A DNA stretch of 64,000 nt from CBDCWT01 sp965223305 (GCA_965223305.1 CBDCWT010000086.1:62001-126000); one strand, 5' to 3'. Positions 19,609-29,459 are shown, counted from the first letter of the stretch. Numbers and translations are program-made. The notes: a model not told the origin generated them from the sequence alone.

Positions 19609-20370
19609 GTGAAGAATCCAAATCGCACGCGAGCTGGCATGTTGCTGGTCGGCCACGGCACTCGCGACGAGCGAGGTGCCAACGAGTTCCAGGAACTGTT
19701 GTCGCTTGTCCGTCAGCGGCTGCCCACGGTCGACGTGCAGCCCGCATTCATCGAGATTTGCCAGCCGGACATTGTTGGTGGTCTGCAGCAACTGATCGCT
19801 CGTGGCGTGGCCGTAGTTACCGTCACGCCGCTGCTGCTCTTTGCCGCTGGCCACGCCAAGCAAGACATTCCGCAGGCTATCGAAAGGGCCAAACCAGTGG
19901 CTGGTGGCGTGGTGCTGAAACAGGCCGGGCACTTGGGGTGCCATCCGCGGGTGCTGGAGCTCTCCCAGCGGCGGTTTCGCACCGCTGTGGAACGTAACCC
20001 AACCGATGGTGAGACCACGGCTGTCCTGGTGGGACGCGGCAGTAGCGACCCCCTCGCGGCGAGCGAGATGCAGGCGTTCGTTGCGCAGCGTCGATCGTTG
20101 CTGCCGGCGATTCCTCTTCAGCCGGCGTTCGTCGCCAAGGCCTCACCGTCGCTGGACGACCTGATCGACGAGCTTTTGGGCGGAGAGCACTCGCGCATCG
20201 TCATTCAGCCGCACTTGCTCTTCCGTGGTGCGATTCTAGACGGGATCCGTGACCGAGTGGCAGCGGCGAACGGGCAGCAGCAGAGACAGAATTGGAGTGT
20301 GACTGAGCACCTTGGCCCCGATTCATTGCTGGCCGAGGCCGTGGTGGATCGCTTCCTGCAAGCCCAGTAG
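19609..20370 (+). CDS. cbiX: Sirohydrochlorin chelatase, CbiX type with two domains
   Basis: CbiX/SirB proteins insert cobalt or iron into sirohydrochlorin for cobalamin or siroheme. The protein has two related halves. The first starts with LLVGHGTRDERGANEF, whose histidine is the usual metal ligand, and contains LLLFAAGHAKQDIP. The second starts with VLVGRGSSDPLAASEM and contains the matching QPHLLFRGAILDGI. The length of 253 residues fits the long, two-domain form. The GTG at 19609 is used here; ATG at 19639 directly before the first motif is also possible. No other tetrapyrrole gene is in the window, so metal specificity is open. Confidence 0.82.
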   Translation: MKNPNRTRAGMLLVGHGTRDERGANEFQELLSLVRQRLPTVDVQPAFIEICQPDIVGGLQQLIARGVAVVTVTPLLLFAAGHAKQDIPQAIERAKPVAGGVVLKQAGHLGCHPRVLELSQRRFRTAVERNPTDGETTAVLVGRGSSDPLAASEMQAFVAQRRSLLPAIPLQPAFVAKASPSLDDLIDELLGGEHSRIVIQPHLLFRGAILDGIRDRVAAANGQQQRQNWSVTEHLGPDSLLAEAVVDRFLQAQ

Positions 20371-20561
20371 TCGCAACAGCTTCAGGCCGATTGCTGGAAG
20401 CCGCCCGGCGCGCTGGCGTTGCGATTACGCCGCCGCTACAATCACTCAGCGACAGAACATCTGTATTGCCACGACACAGTTTTCCGCTTAGTATCAATAG
20501 TAAGTGTCGATGACTAGGCGGTTTACGGAAGCTTGCTAAAGATTTATGCAAGGAGTAGTTG

Positions 20562-22658
20562 ATGCGCGCTCGCTATGTGCCCTTGAGTCGAAGGCTTCGA
20601 GTTAGTCTGGTGTTGGCATTGGCGCTGACGGCGGTCCTCTCGGCCGGTTGGTTTACTGCTCCCGCGGCGCCTTTGGCTGGTCCGGGAAACGACGATCACC
20701 ATGTGGCCGTCGCGGTTTCCTCGCTGATTCGCGACCGGCATGTCTCGCGTCGTCCGCTGAACGACGAGATCTCGCGTCGTGCGATCCAGCTCTTCCTGGA
20801 CAGTTTTGATCCTCGCAAGATGTACTTCAGTCAGTCGGACATTGACGAGTTCATGGCGCTCCGCGACCGTTTGGACGACGAGGTATCGACGGGCAACGTG
20901 AAATTCGCGCACGACGTTTTCCAGCGTTTTCTGCAGCGGCTGGACGAGCGGGTATTGTTGGTCAAGTCGTTGTTAGGCGAGGACTTTGACTTTTCGGCAG
21001 ACCAAGTGTTACAGACCGATACGGACGAGCTAGCGTACCCGCGCAGCTACGAAGAAATCCGTCAGCGTTGGAAGAAATTTATCAAGTACAACTTGTTGAC
21101 GCACCGAGCTGACGAGGTCAGCGACGTGGAGGCGAGGCAGAAGATCAGGCAGCGTTACGAGACCCTGGCAAGGCGTTGGAAGCAGACAGATAGCGACGAG
21201 TTGCTAGAGCGATATCTGACATCGATCACGACCAGTTTCGACCCGCATACGACCTACATGTCGCCTTCGACTCTTGAGAACTTTCGCATCTTGATGCGTT
21301 TGAATCTGGAGGGGATCGGGGCAGCCTTGCAGGTCGCGGATGACGGCACGACGAAAGTCACGAAGGTTATTCCGGGTGGTGCGGCGGACAAGCACGGAAA
21401 GCTCAAACCCGAAGATCGGATCGTGAGTGTTGGCCAAGGCGTGACCGGTGAGATGGTCGATGTGATGGATATGAAGCTGAACGATGTCGTCCAGCTGATC
21501 CGCGGCCGGGCGGGCACGGTTGTCCGGCTGGGTGTCAAGTCGGGCACGGAAGGCGAGGTCAAACAGTACAGCATCACTCGCGCCAAGATCGAGCTGGAGG
21601 ACAGCGCCGCGCGCAGCGTGATTCTAGAACGGGGTCGAAAGTTCGACGGGAACCCGATCAAGTTTGGCGTGATCGATCTCCCCAGCTTCTACATGGACAT
21701 GGAAGCGGCTCGGCAGGACGGCGGGCGGGGTGAGTTTCGGAGTACGACGCGCGATGTGCACAGGATACTCAACAACTTCAACTCCAGCGGCGTGGACGTG
21801 GTGGTGCTCGATCTGCGCCGCAATGGCGGCGGCAGCTTGACCGAAGCGATCAACTTGACCGGGTTATTCATCGATCAGGGGCCGGTGGTGCAGGTCCGAG
21901 AGGTGAAGGGTGCTTCGGGACCGGTGCACATCTATCAGGATCTCGTACCCGGCATGGCTTGGGAGGGTCCATTGGTCGTGTTGACCAGTAAGTTCAGTGC
22001 CAGCGCGAGTGAGATTCTAGCTGGTGCTATCCAAGACTATCGACGCGGCCTGGTGGTCGGAGACGAATCGACGCACGGCAAGGGAACTGTACAGAGCCTG
22101 CTCGATTTGGGCAGCACGATGTTTCCCATTCCTAACCCACCCAGCTTGGGCGCGTTGAAAATCACGATGCAGCAGTTCTATCGTCCCAACGGCGACAGCA
22201 CCCAGAAGCGAGGTGTGTTGCCGGATATTGTGTTGCCCTCCTTGACGAACTTGATGGGGATGGGGGAAGCCGATCTGGACTACGCACTTGATTTCGACCG
22301 TATCTCGCACGCCCGGATCAACACCTACAACTTGGTGCAGCGTGATTTGGTCGAGCGGCTGAAGGTGCAGTCCAAGGGCCGTGTTCAGTCCTCCGAGGAG
22401 TTCGCAGAGGAGCTGGCCCGGATCGACCGCTACAAGCGATACCGGGATGAAAAGGCGATTCCGCTGAACGAAGCCAAGTACATGGCCCGCCGCCAGGCGG
22501 AGCAGGATGCAGAAGAGGAGGAGGAGAAGCATCTTGATGGCCAGTCGGGCTCTGATGAGGAGATCTTCGCCGACGACTTCTACAATCGCGAGGTGCTGGC
22601 GATTGCGCTTGACTACTACGTCGAGTTGGCAAAAGGCGGACTGGCCAGCCTGAACTAG
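20562..22658 (+). CDS. prc: Tail-specific protease, S41 family (Prc-like)
   Basis: A secreted or periplasmic processing protease of about 698 residues. After an N-terminal membrane or signal segment (VSLVLALALTAVLSAG) comes the Prc N-terminal helical domain, a PDZ domain near 240-330 (LEGIGAALQ), and the S41 catalytic domain. The catalytic serine lies in SKFSASASEILAG and the lysine in HGKGTVQ, forming the Ser/Lys dyad. The DUF3340-like C-terminal part contains an acidic AEQDAEEEEEKH stretch. ATG 20562 follows AAGGAG at a good distance. Prc-type enzymes degrade or trim envelope proteins by their C-termini. Immediately downstream are 150-bp tandem repeats. Confidence 0.92.
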   Translation: MRARYVPLSRRLRVSLVLALALTAVLSAGWFTAPAAPLAGPGNDDHHVAVAVSSLIRDRHVSRRPLNDEISRRAIQLFLDSFDPRKMYFSQSDIDEFMALRDRLDDEVSTGNVKFAHDVFQRFLQRLDERVLLVKSLLGEDFDFSADQVLQTDTDELAYPRSYEEIRQRWKKFIKYNLLTHRADEVSDVEARQKIRQRYETLARRWKQTDSDELLERYLTSITTSFDPHTTYMSPSTLENFRILMRLNLEGIGAALQVADDGTTKVTKVIPGGAADKHGKLKPEDRIVSVGQGVTGEMVDVMDMKLNDVVQLIRGRAGTVVRLGVKSGTEGEVKQYSITRAKIELEDSAARSVILERGRKFDGNPIKFGVIDLPSFYMDMEAARQDGGRGEFRSTTRDVHRILNNFNSSGVDVVVLDLRRNGGGSLTEAINLTGLFIDQGPVVQVREVKGASGPVHIYQDLVPGMAWEGPLVVLTSKFSASASEILAGAIQDYRRGLVVGDESTHGKGTVQSLLDLGSTMFPIPNPPSLGALKITMQQFYRPNGDSTQKRGVLPDIVLPSLTNLMGMGEADLDYALDFDRISHARINTYNLVQRDLVERLKVQSKGRVQSSEEFAEELARIDRYKRYRDEKAIPLNEAKYMARRQAEQDAEEEEEKHLDGQSGSDEEIFADDFYNREVLAIALDYYVELAKGGLASLN

Positions 22659-22683
22659 GGCCTGCAGCGCTGCTGAGGTCCCT

Positions 22684-23132
22684 GTAGCCGAATTCGCCAG
22701 AATTTGGCCCGGCCGAATTCGGACGAGTTGGTAATTCGCCAAACTCTGGCGAGTTCGGCTACGCTCCGAATCAGCCGCTCGGCGTTAGCCCACGGTTTCC
22801 ACCAACCGGATGCTAACGCATTCCGGCTGATCCTGTTGATGATCCAGTCTTCTGCTTGTCGGCCGAATTCGGCCGAGTTGGTAATTCGCCAAACTCTGGC
22901 GAGTTCGGCTACACCCCGAATCAGCCGCTGGGCGTTAGCCCACGGTTTCCCCCAACCGGATGCTAACGCATTCCGGCTGATCCTGTTGATGATCCAGTCT
23001 TCTGCTTGTCGGCCGAATTCGGACGAGTTGGTAATTCGCCAAACTCTGGCGAGTTCGGCTACACCCGAATCAGCCGCTGGGCGTTAGCCCACGGTTTCCC
23101 CCAAACCGGATGCTAACGCATTCCGGCTGATT
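22684..23132. repeat. REP pair followed by 150-bp tandem repeats
   Basis: A GTAG hairpin at 22684-22707 is followed by three nearly identical units starting at 22711, 22861 and 23011, spaced exactly 150 bp. Each carries an inverted GTAG hairpin (22739-22762, 22889-22912, 23039-23062). Each also holds a CAGCCGCTGGGCGTTAGCC-like segment and an ACCGGATGCTAACGC segment. Units differ by one or two bases. The block fills the space between prc and the convergent MBL-fold gene, and no gene is supported. Confidence 0.9.
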
Positions 23133-23180
23133 GTGGCTCGAGGGCGTACGCGGTTGATGATGGGGTATGACGAGCATTCC

Positions 23181-23987
23181 TTAGGTGAGTGGGATGCGCA
23201 GTCCGTCGTAGGCGAGTTGCATGTGCGGTGGCAAGCGAGAATTGACGGTTTCGTGATCCAATTCGTGTGAAATGTGGGTGAAGTAGGTCTGCTTGGCACC
23301 CACCATTTCTGCTACCGCTATCGCCTCGGCGAGACTGAAGTGGGTGGCGTGAGGTCGCTCGCGGAGCGCGTCGAGCACCAGTACATCGAGCCCTGTGAGG
23401 CGCGCCAGACTCTCCTCGGGGACATCGTTGGTATCCGTACAGTAGGCCACGTTGCCGATGCGAAAGCCCAGCACTTGGAAGCGGGGGCCGTGGTGCAGCC
23501 GGATTGGCGTGAGCTGTGTCCCTAGCACGTCGAACGTCTCGGTCGAGATACGGCGAAACGCGAGCTGTGGTACCGCTCCCACATGGGTCGAGGTGTCTTG
23601 CGAAAAGGCGTAGTCAAACGAATGTCGAATTCGCTTTTCTACGGTTTCTTCGCAGAACAGCGGTACCGGATGGCCGAGGTAGAATTGGAACAGCCGCAGG
23701 TCGTCTAAGCCAAAAATGTGGTCGGCATGTTCGTGGGTGTAGACCACGGAGTGAACAATCCCGATCTGTTCGCGGAGCAGCTGATGGCGGAGGTCTGGCG
23801 CGGTGTCGATCAGCAGGTTGCCCTCGGGCAGCCCGGCGATGGCGGAGCAGCGGGTCCGTCGATTGTGCGGATTCGTACTTTGGCAAACGTCACATCCGCA
23901 GCCGATGGAGGGAACGCCTACAGAAGTGCCGGTTCCCAACAGGATCAGCTCGTTACGGATATCAGACGTCAGCGGATTCTGGGGCAC
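23181..23987 (-). CDS. MBL-fold metallohydrolase, PhnP-like
   Basis: The 268-residue protein begins its core with LILLGTGTSVGVPSIGC and CDVCQS, the pattern of the PhnP branch of metallo-beta-lactamase hydrolases that act on cyclic phosphodiesters. The metal-binding motif is YTHEHADH near residue 85, with further ligands in LHHGPRF, YCTDTND and the final HISHELDH. The protein is probably a cytoplasmic phosphodiesterase, but no phosphonate genes are nearby. It points toward prc and ends beside the 150-bp repeats. Confidence 0.85.
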   Translation of the reverse strand: MPQNPLTSDIRNELILLGTGTSVGVPSIGCGCDVCQSTNPHNRRTRCSAIAGLPEGNLLIDTAPDLRHQLLREQIGIVHSVVYTHEHADHIFGLDDLRLFQFYLGHPVPLFCEETVEKRIRHSFDYAFSQDTSTHVGAVPQLAFRRISTETFDVLGTQLTPIRLHHGPRFQVLGFRIGNVAYCTDTNDVPEESLARLTGLDVLVLDALRERPHATHFSLAEAIAVAEMVGAKQTYFTHISHELDHETVNSRLPPHMQLAYDGLRIPLT

Positions 23988-24336
23988 TGATTCACCATCT
24001 TCGTGCGGCCGGACTCGGCGGCAAACGGTATGTTTTCATTTCCGCGATGTGTGTCAGCAGCCGGGTGGCCGAATGGAATGGCGAATCGACTGGTTGGCAA
24101 GTACGGACCCACTTGCGATTTTTTTCCGATTTCTTGTCTGTTGGTAGAGCGGAGGGGCAGTTTGCCGCGGTTGACCATCTAATTGAATCGTTATAAGCTA
24201 CTGCCAGAGGCGACGTTACGTTTTTTTGACCCGGCGGGCTCAACGGTGTCTTCCCCCTGCCGGCGCGCATTGGCGGTGGTGTTGTGCCTCCGCCTGATCT
24301 AACTGTCTTCGCAAGCTGCGAGGTCTGTCTGAAACG
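23988..24336. other. Divergent intergenic region before secA
   Basis: This 349-bp gap separates the MBL-fold gene from secA and must hold the promoters of both. Apart from the promoter candidate at 24171 no gene, hairpin or repeat stands out. Short frames here are shadows with no ribosome binding site. Confidence 0.5.
24171..24197 (+). promoter_or_regulatory. Possible sigma70-type promoter of secA
   Basis: TTGACC at 24171-24176 and TATAAG at 24192-24197 resemble -35 and -10 boxes, but the spacer is only 15 bp. It would give a leader of about 135 nt before the secA ATG. Weak evidence. Confidence 0.3.
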
Positions 24337-27300
24337 ATGGAAATTCTGGAACGCATCTGGGAGTACATCGGGCTCTTCTTCGGCGGGTTGCTGCGTGGTT
24401 TCGAACGCAGTGTGACGGCCCTATTTGGATCGTCAAATGCACGCTACATCAAGAGGCTACAGTCCAAAGTGGACGCCATCAACAGCCTGGAACCGAAGTA
24501 CGAGGAGATGTCTGATGCGGAACTCTGCGCGCAAACGGTCAAATTCCGCGAGCGGTTGGCAGCCGGCGAGACCTTGGACGACATTCTGATTGATGCGTTT
24601 GCTGTTTGCCGCGAAGGGGGACGGCGTTTTTTGGGGATGCGGCACTACGACGTCCAGCTGATTGGGGGCATGGTGTTGCATAGTGGGTCGATTGCCGAAA
24701 TGGTGACGGGCGAGGGAAAGACGCTGGTAGCCACGCTGCCTGCCTATTTGAACGCGCTCTCTGGTAAAGGCGTTCATATTGTGACGGTGAACGACTATTT
24801 AGCTCGTCGCGATATGGAGTGGATGGCGCCTTTGTATATCGGGTTGGGGCTGACGGTCGGCACGATCCAGAGCGACATGGAGGTGATGGATCGGCAACAG
24901 GCTTATGCTTGCGACATTACCTACGGCACGAACAACGAATTTGGCTTTGACTACTTGCGCGACAACATGCGACCGGCGGCTCGCGGGGACGATCGATTTC
25001 CTAAGCGGTACCAGCAGTCGCAGGGCCGCTTGCATTTTGCGATTGTTGACGAAGTCGACAATATCCTGATCGACGAAGCGCGCACGCCGCTGATCATCTC
25101 CGGGCCCGCCTTTCAAGACGTCCGCCGCTACGCCGAGGCAGATCGCATCGCCAGGCAGCTGAAGAAGGAGCAGCACTTCGTCGTCAACGAAAAGGACCAT
25201 TCCGCCAACTTGACCGATGACGGTGTCCGCCAGGCGGAGACACTAGCCGGTGTCGAGAGTTTCTACACCGCTGGGAACATGGAATGGCCGCACCTGATCG
25301 ACAATGCATTGAAAGCGCATTATCTCTACAAACGTGATGTTAACTACGTTGTCAAGGACGGCATTGTAGTGATTGTCGACGAGTTCACTGGGCGGTTGAT
25401 GGAAGGCCGGCAGTGGAGCGACGGCCTGCACCAAGCTGTGGAGGCGAAGGAGGGTGTGCGGGTCAAAGAAGAGACGCAGACGCTTGCTACGATTACCCTA
25501 CAGAACTTCTTCAAACTGTACGGCAAGATCTGCGGAATGACGGGCACGGCGATGACCGAGGCTGCGGAGTTTTGGAAGATCTATAAGCTGGACGTGATTG
25601 CGATTCCCACCAACCGGCCGCTGCAGCGAGTCGAGCACCCGGACGTCATCTATCGTACTGAGAGCGAAAAGTACCAGGCCGTGGCCGACGAGATCGAACA
25701 GCTCAATCGCTGGGACACGGTGTATCTTAAGAACGGCGAGGAGTTGATCGGGACCATTGAGAAGGAAGACGAATCGGTCGTCTTGCAGCTGCGGGAAGGC
25801 CGGCAGAAAAAGACGGTTGTTCGCGGGGATATCGACGACATCCAACGGAAGGGCAGGCCCGTTTTGGTGGGAACCGTGTCGATTGAAAAGAGCGAGCGGC
25901 TGTCGAAGCTGTTGGATCAGCGAGGCGTTCCCCATCAGGTGCTCAACGCAAAGTACCACAAGCGGGAGGCCGAAATTGTAGCTCAAGCGGGACGTTTGTC
26001 GGCTGTCACCATCGCGACCAACATGGCTGGTCGTGGAACCGATATTGTGTTGGGCGGTAATGCAGAGACGATGGCCTGGGCACGACTGCAGGATACGTAT
26101 GCCACTCGTTTGGACGTACCTCGTGAAGAATGGGATTCGCTCGTCGCGGAGATCGAGCAAGAGGAGAGCATGGGGGAGCAAGGCGAGCAAGTCAAGGAGC
26201 TCGACGGCCTGCACGTGGTCGCCACCGAGCGACACGAAGCACGTCGCATCGACCTGCAACTTCGAGGTCGCACGGGGCGCCAGGGTGACCCCGGCAGCAG
26301 CCGTTTCTATTTGTCGCTGGAAGACGACCTCATGCGGATCTTCGCCGGGCCCTGGGTGAAGAGCATTCTAGAGAAACTCGGCATGCAGGAAGGTGAGCGA
26401 ATCGAAAGCCGCCTGGTAACTCGCCGTATCGAGGCCGCACAAAAGAAGGTCGAGGAAAGGAACTTCGAGATTCGCAAAAATCTGCTCGAGTATGACGAAG
26501 TCATGGACGAGCAACGCAAGAGGGTCTACGGCTACCGCCAGCAGATCTTGGACGGCGTCAACTGCCGTGATTTGATTCTCGAGATGGTGCGCGAGCAGGT
26601 CGACGAGCATTTGGATATTTTCTTGTCGAGCAGCTACGGCATCGCGTCGTTTGCTGGTTTCACAAACTCGCGTTTGCGAGTGACGCTGGAGCCTCGTGAT
26701 TTCCGCGGCATGGAGTATTCAGCCGCCGAGCAATTTGCCAAGGACGAAGCCGAACGGCTCGCAGAAATGCATGTGCTGGATGCCATCGAAGAGAATCTAC
26801 CGGATGAAGAGGACGCCGGCGAATGGAACTGGGAGGCACTCGCCAAGTTCGCCAACGCTCGTTGGGGTTTGAACTTCCGCGATCGCGATCTAAAGAAATC
26901 AGGACGTGATGACGTCGCCCAAGTGATTATCGACAAGGCGCGCGAGGCGATTCGGCAGGTCGATTTGTCGGAAGGTCAGGGGATGCTGGATGAGGATTTC
27001 GGGCTCCGCACCACCGTGACGTGGGCCAACCACAAGTTCGGATTTGACCTCGACCTGAGTGAAATCAAGCAGCATGAACCCGAGGAGCTGAAACAGCTGG
27101 TCTATCAGCGTGCCGAGTCGGCCTACGACGAAAAGGAGTCGGCTTACCCGATCATGCTGGGCTTTTATCGCTTCAGCAGCGGAAGCGGCCCGCAGGCACG
27201 CCTCGATCGCGAGGCGTTGGTGCGCTGGGCGAGCAGCCGATTCGATGTCGAGCTGGACCTGGACGATGTCCGCAGCAAACAGCGAGAGGAGATCCGCAGC

Positions 27301-28032
27301 GTGCTGCTGGAACATAGTGCCGCTCATCAGAAGCAGGCGCAGGCGATGGTCCGTGAAGCGTTAGGGCACGTGGAGTCGATTTTCTCGGTGGCGGAGGGAA
27401 ATCAGACGGCGGCTGTGGCGACGAGCGGCGGGAATGGGTTGGAGCAGCTTTCCCGCTGGTTGCAGGAGACGTTGGATTGCGAGCTGCCAGTTCAAGAGAT
27501 CGGCCGGCTTAACCGTACTGAGCTCGAGCAACGCGTGGTGGCGGCGGTTGAAGATCGCTTTCGCCCCGAAATCCGCCGAATGGAAAGAACGTTGCTGTTG
27601 CAGATCGTTGACACTGCCTGGAAAGATCATCTGCTGGCCATGGATCACCTCCGCAGTTCGGTGGGACTAGCAGGCTACGCACAGCTGGATCCCAAGGTCG
27701 AATACAAACGCGAGGGGATGCGGATTTTCGAGCGCATGTGGGCCTCGATGGGTGAGCGAGTTACGGATTTGATCTTCCGCATGGAGCAATTGGATGAGGA
27801 CTTCGTGGGCTCGACTTGGGTCGAAACGTCTGCCCGGCATGATGAGGCGGCCAGTGCCAGCGAAATTGCTCGCCAACACGACACCGAGATGCAAACTGCG
27901 GACGGCGAGTTGAAGATCGAGACGATCCGCAACCGGGGTGATCGGGTGGGGCGCAACGATCCCTGTCCTTGCGGGAGTGGTAAGAAGTACAAGCAGTGTT
28001 GTCTGCGAAAAGGGCAGCGTGCTGCAGGATAG
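24337..28032 (+). CDS. secA: Preprotein translocase ATPase SecA, extended form
   Basis: SecA drives protein export through SecYEG. Walker A is GEGKTLVATLPAY near residue 125, the DEAD-like box is VDEVDNILIDEARTPL near 240, and the DNMAGRGTDIVLGG-type motif is near 565. The C-terminus ends in a SEC-C zinc motif, CPCGSGKKYKQCC. At 1231 residues it is about 300 longer than usual. One extra piece (about 455-503) is a small beta-rich insert, VYLKNGEELIGTIEKED, in the second nucleotide-binding domain. The other lies in the helical region (about 828-1100), where a module seen once in normal SecA appears four times. The gene is uninterrupted, and the Kdo transferase gene starts 36 bp downstream. Confidence 0.95.
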   Translation: MEILERIWEYIGLFFGGLLRGFERSVTALFGSSNARYIKRLQSKVDAINSLEPKYEEMSDAELCAQTVKFRERLAAGETLDDILIDAFAVCREGGRRFLGMRHYDVQLIGGMVLHSGSIAEMVTGEGKTLVATLPAYLNALSGKGVHIVTVNDYLARRDMEWMAPLYIGLGLTVGTIQSDMEVMDRQQAYACDITYGTNNEFGFDYLRDNMRPAARGDDRFPKRYQQSQGRLHFAIVDEVDNILIDEARTPLIISGPAFQDVRRYAEADRIARQLKKEQHFVVNEKDHSANLTDDGVRQAETLAGVESFYTAGNMEWPHLIDNALKAHYLYKRDVNYVVKDGIVVIVDEFTGRLMEGRQWSDGLHQAVEAKEGVRVKEETQTLATITLQNFFKLYGKICGMTGTAMTEAAEFWKIYKLDVIAIPTNRPLQRVEHPDVIYRTESEKYQAVADEIEQLNRWDTVYLKNGEELIGTIEKEDESVVLQLREGRQKKTVVRGDIDDIQRKGRPVLVGTVSIEKSERLSKLLDQRGVPHQVLNAKYHKREAEIVAQAGRLSAVTIATNMAGRGTDIVLGGNAETMAWARLQDTYATRLDVPREEWDSLVAEIEQEESMGEQGEQVKELDGLHVVATERHEARRIDLQLRGRTGRQGDPGSSRFYLSLEDDLMRIFAGPWVKSILEKLGMQEGERIESRLVTRRIEAAQKKVEERNFEIRKNLLEYDEVMDEQRKRVYGYRQQILDGVNCRDLILEMVREQVDEHLDIFLSSSYGIASFAGFTNSRLRVTLEPRDFRGMEYSAAEQFAKDEAERLAEMHVLDAIEENLPDEEDAGEWNWEALAKFANARWGLNFRDRDLKKSGRDDVAQVIIDKAREAIRQVDLSEGQGMLDEDFGLRTTVTWANHKFGFDLDLSEIKQHEPEELKQLVYQRAESAYDEKESAYPIMLGFYRFSSGSGPQARLDREALVRWASSRFDVELDLDDVRSKQREEIRSVLLEHSAAHQKQAQAMVREALGHVESIFSVAEGNQTAAVATSGGNGLEQLSRWLQETLDCELPVQEIGRLNRTELEQRVVAAVEDRFRPEIRRMERTLLLQIVDTAWKDHLLAMDHLRSSVGLAGYAQLDPKVEYKREGMRIFERMWASMGERVTDLIFRMEQLDEDFVGSTWVETSARHDEAASASEIARQHDTEMQTADGELKIETIRNRGDRVGRNDPCPCGSGKKYKQCCLRKGQRAAG

Positions 28033-28067
28033 CCCCCCGCGCACAGCACACGGTGGAAGGATCCGAC

Positions 28068-29423
28068 GTGCCGTATCTGCTCAACGTTGTCTACCTGGGA
28101 TTGTTGGCGGTCGTCTCGCCTTGGCTCGCGTGGGCGGCGGTGCGGCATGGGAAATATCGTGTTGGCTGGGGTGCCAAGCTCTTTGGGTTGGTGCCCCGCC
28201 GAACTGGGACCGCGCGCTGCATGTGGTTCCATGCAGTGAGTGTCGGCGAGGTCCAGATGTTGCGCGCCTTGCTGGACCGGATGGACGGCAGTTGGTCGTC
28301 TTGGCAGTGTGTGATTTCCACAACGACCAAGACCGGCTACGAGCTGGCCCGCAAGCGGTACCGGGGTTGCCTGGTTTTCTATTGTCCGCTCGATTTTTCC
28401 TGGGCGGTCAACGCGGCGCTGCGGCGAGTCCGGCCGGACCTGCTGGTTCTCGTGGAACTCGAGTTATGGCCGAATCTGATTGCGGCGGCCGCGCGGCGGG
28501 GCGTGGCCGTGGCCGTCGTGAATGGGCGACTCAGCGAACAGAGCTATCGCGGGTACCGGCGGATTCGAGCGTTCCTAGCCGGCACGCTCAGCCGTTTGAG
28601 CGCGATCGCGGTCCAAAACGAAGAGTATGCTGCCCGCTTCCGTCAACTGGGTGCCTCGGCCGAGTCGCTCTCTGTTACTGGGTCGCTGAAGTTCGACGGA
28701 GTTCAAACGGACCGCGCGAATCCCGAAACCCAGCGTTTGGTGTCTCTGGCGGGATTCTCGGCGGACGACGTCGTCTTTCTGGCCGGGAGTACGCAGCATC
28801 CTGAAGAGAGACTGGCGATCGAGGCATTCCAGCGTCTTTCGCCGAATGACCCACGCCTCCGTTTGGTGTTGGCACCCCGCCATCCCGAGCGTTTCGAGGA
28901 AGTCGCCGAGCTGCTGAGTCGGAGCTCGCTTCCCTGGCGGCGCCGCAGTGCTTTGGAGCAGGAGGGGCCGTGCTCGCACGCTCGTATTCTGTTGGTGGAC
29001 ACGATCGGCGAGTTGTCGTCGTGGTGGGGCGCGGCTCAGATCGGATTTGTGGGAGGCAGCCTGGGGAGCCGGGGCGGACAGAACATGATGGAGCCCTCGG
29101 CTTACGGTGTGGCCGTTTCGTTCGGACCCCACACTCAGAATTTCGCCGAGATCGTCGCGCAGCTGCTCCAGCACGATGCCGCGGTCGAGGTACAGGATGG
29201 GCAAGGGCTGGCTGATTTCGTGACTCGCTGTCTGCACGACGACCAATGGCGACAGCAGCTTGGTGACCGGGCGCGAGACGTGGTGCTTGGGCAAACGGGA
29301 GCGGCGCAAAAAACCTGGCAGTGCCTGCGAGCGGTCGTGGACCCCGACCGACCGGCACACCATTTCGGCCGCGTAGCGGACTACGAGAGGGCGGGAAATA
29401 CAACGCCGTCTGGCTCTATATAG
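28068..29423 (+). CDS. waaA: 3-deoxy-D-manno-octulosonic acid transferase
   Basis: WaaA/KdtA transfers Kdo from CMP-Kdo to the lipid A precursor at the inner face of the cytoplasmic membrane. The protein has an N-terminal membrane segment (LLNVVYLGLLAVVSPW), the conserved acceptor-site WFHAVSVGEV with the catalytic glutamate, STTTKTGYE, and the GT-B donor-site region GSTQHPEE and LAPRHPERF. VDTIGELSSWW and FVGGSL follow near the end. GTG 28068 after GGAAGG is preferred to upstream starts inside secA. The gene implies a Kdo-containing LPS-like molecule, consistent with a Gram-negative type envelope. Confidence 0.9.
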   Translation: MPYLLNVVYLGLLAVVSPWLAWAAVRHGKYRVGWGAKLFGLVPRRTGTARCMWFHAVSVGEVQMLRALLDRMDGSWSSWQCVISTTTKTGYELARKRYRGCLVFYCPLDFSWAVNAALRRVRPDLLVLVELELWPNLIAAAARRGVAVAVVNGRLSEQSYRGYRRIRAFLAGTLSRLSAIAVQNEEYAARFRQLGASAESLSVTGSLKFDGVQTDRANPETQRLVSLAGFSADDVVFLAGSTQHPEERLAIEAFQRLSPNDPRLRLVLAPRHPERFEEVAELLSRSSLPWRRRSALEQEGPCSHARILLVDTIGELSSWWGAAQIGFVGGSLGSRGGQNMMEPSAYGVAVSFGPHTQNFAEIVAQLLQHDAAVEVQDGQGLADFVTRCLHDDQWRQQLGDRARDVVLGQTGAAQKTWQCLRAVVDPDRPAHHFGRVADYERAGNTTPSGSI

Positions 29424-29459
29424 CCAGACGCGGAGCCAAATCTAACTTGACTCCGCAGC

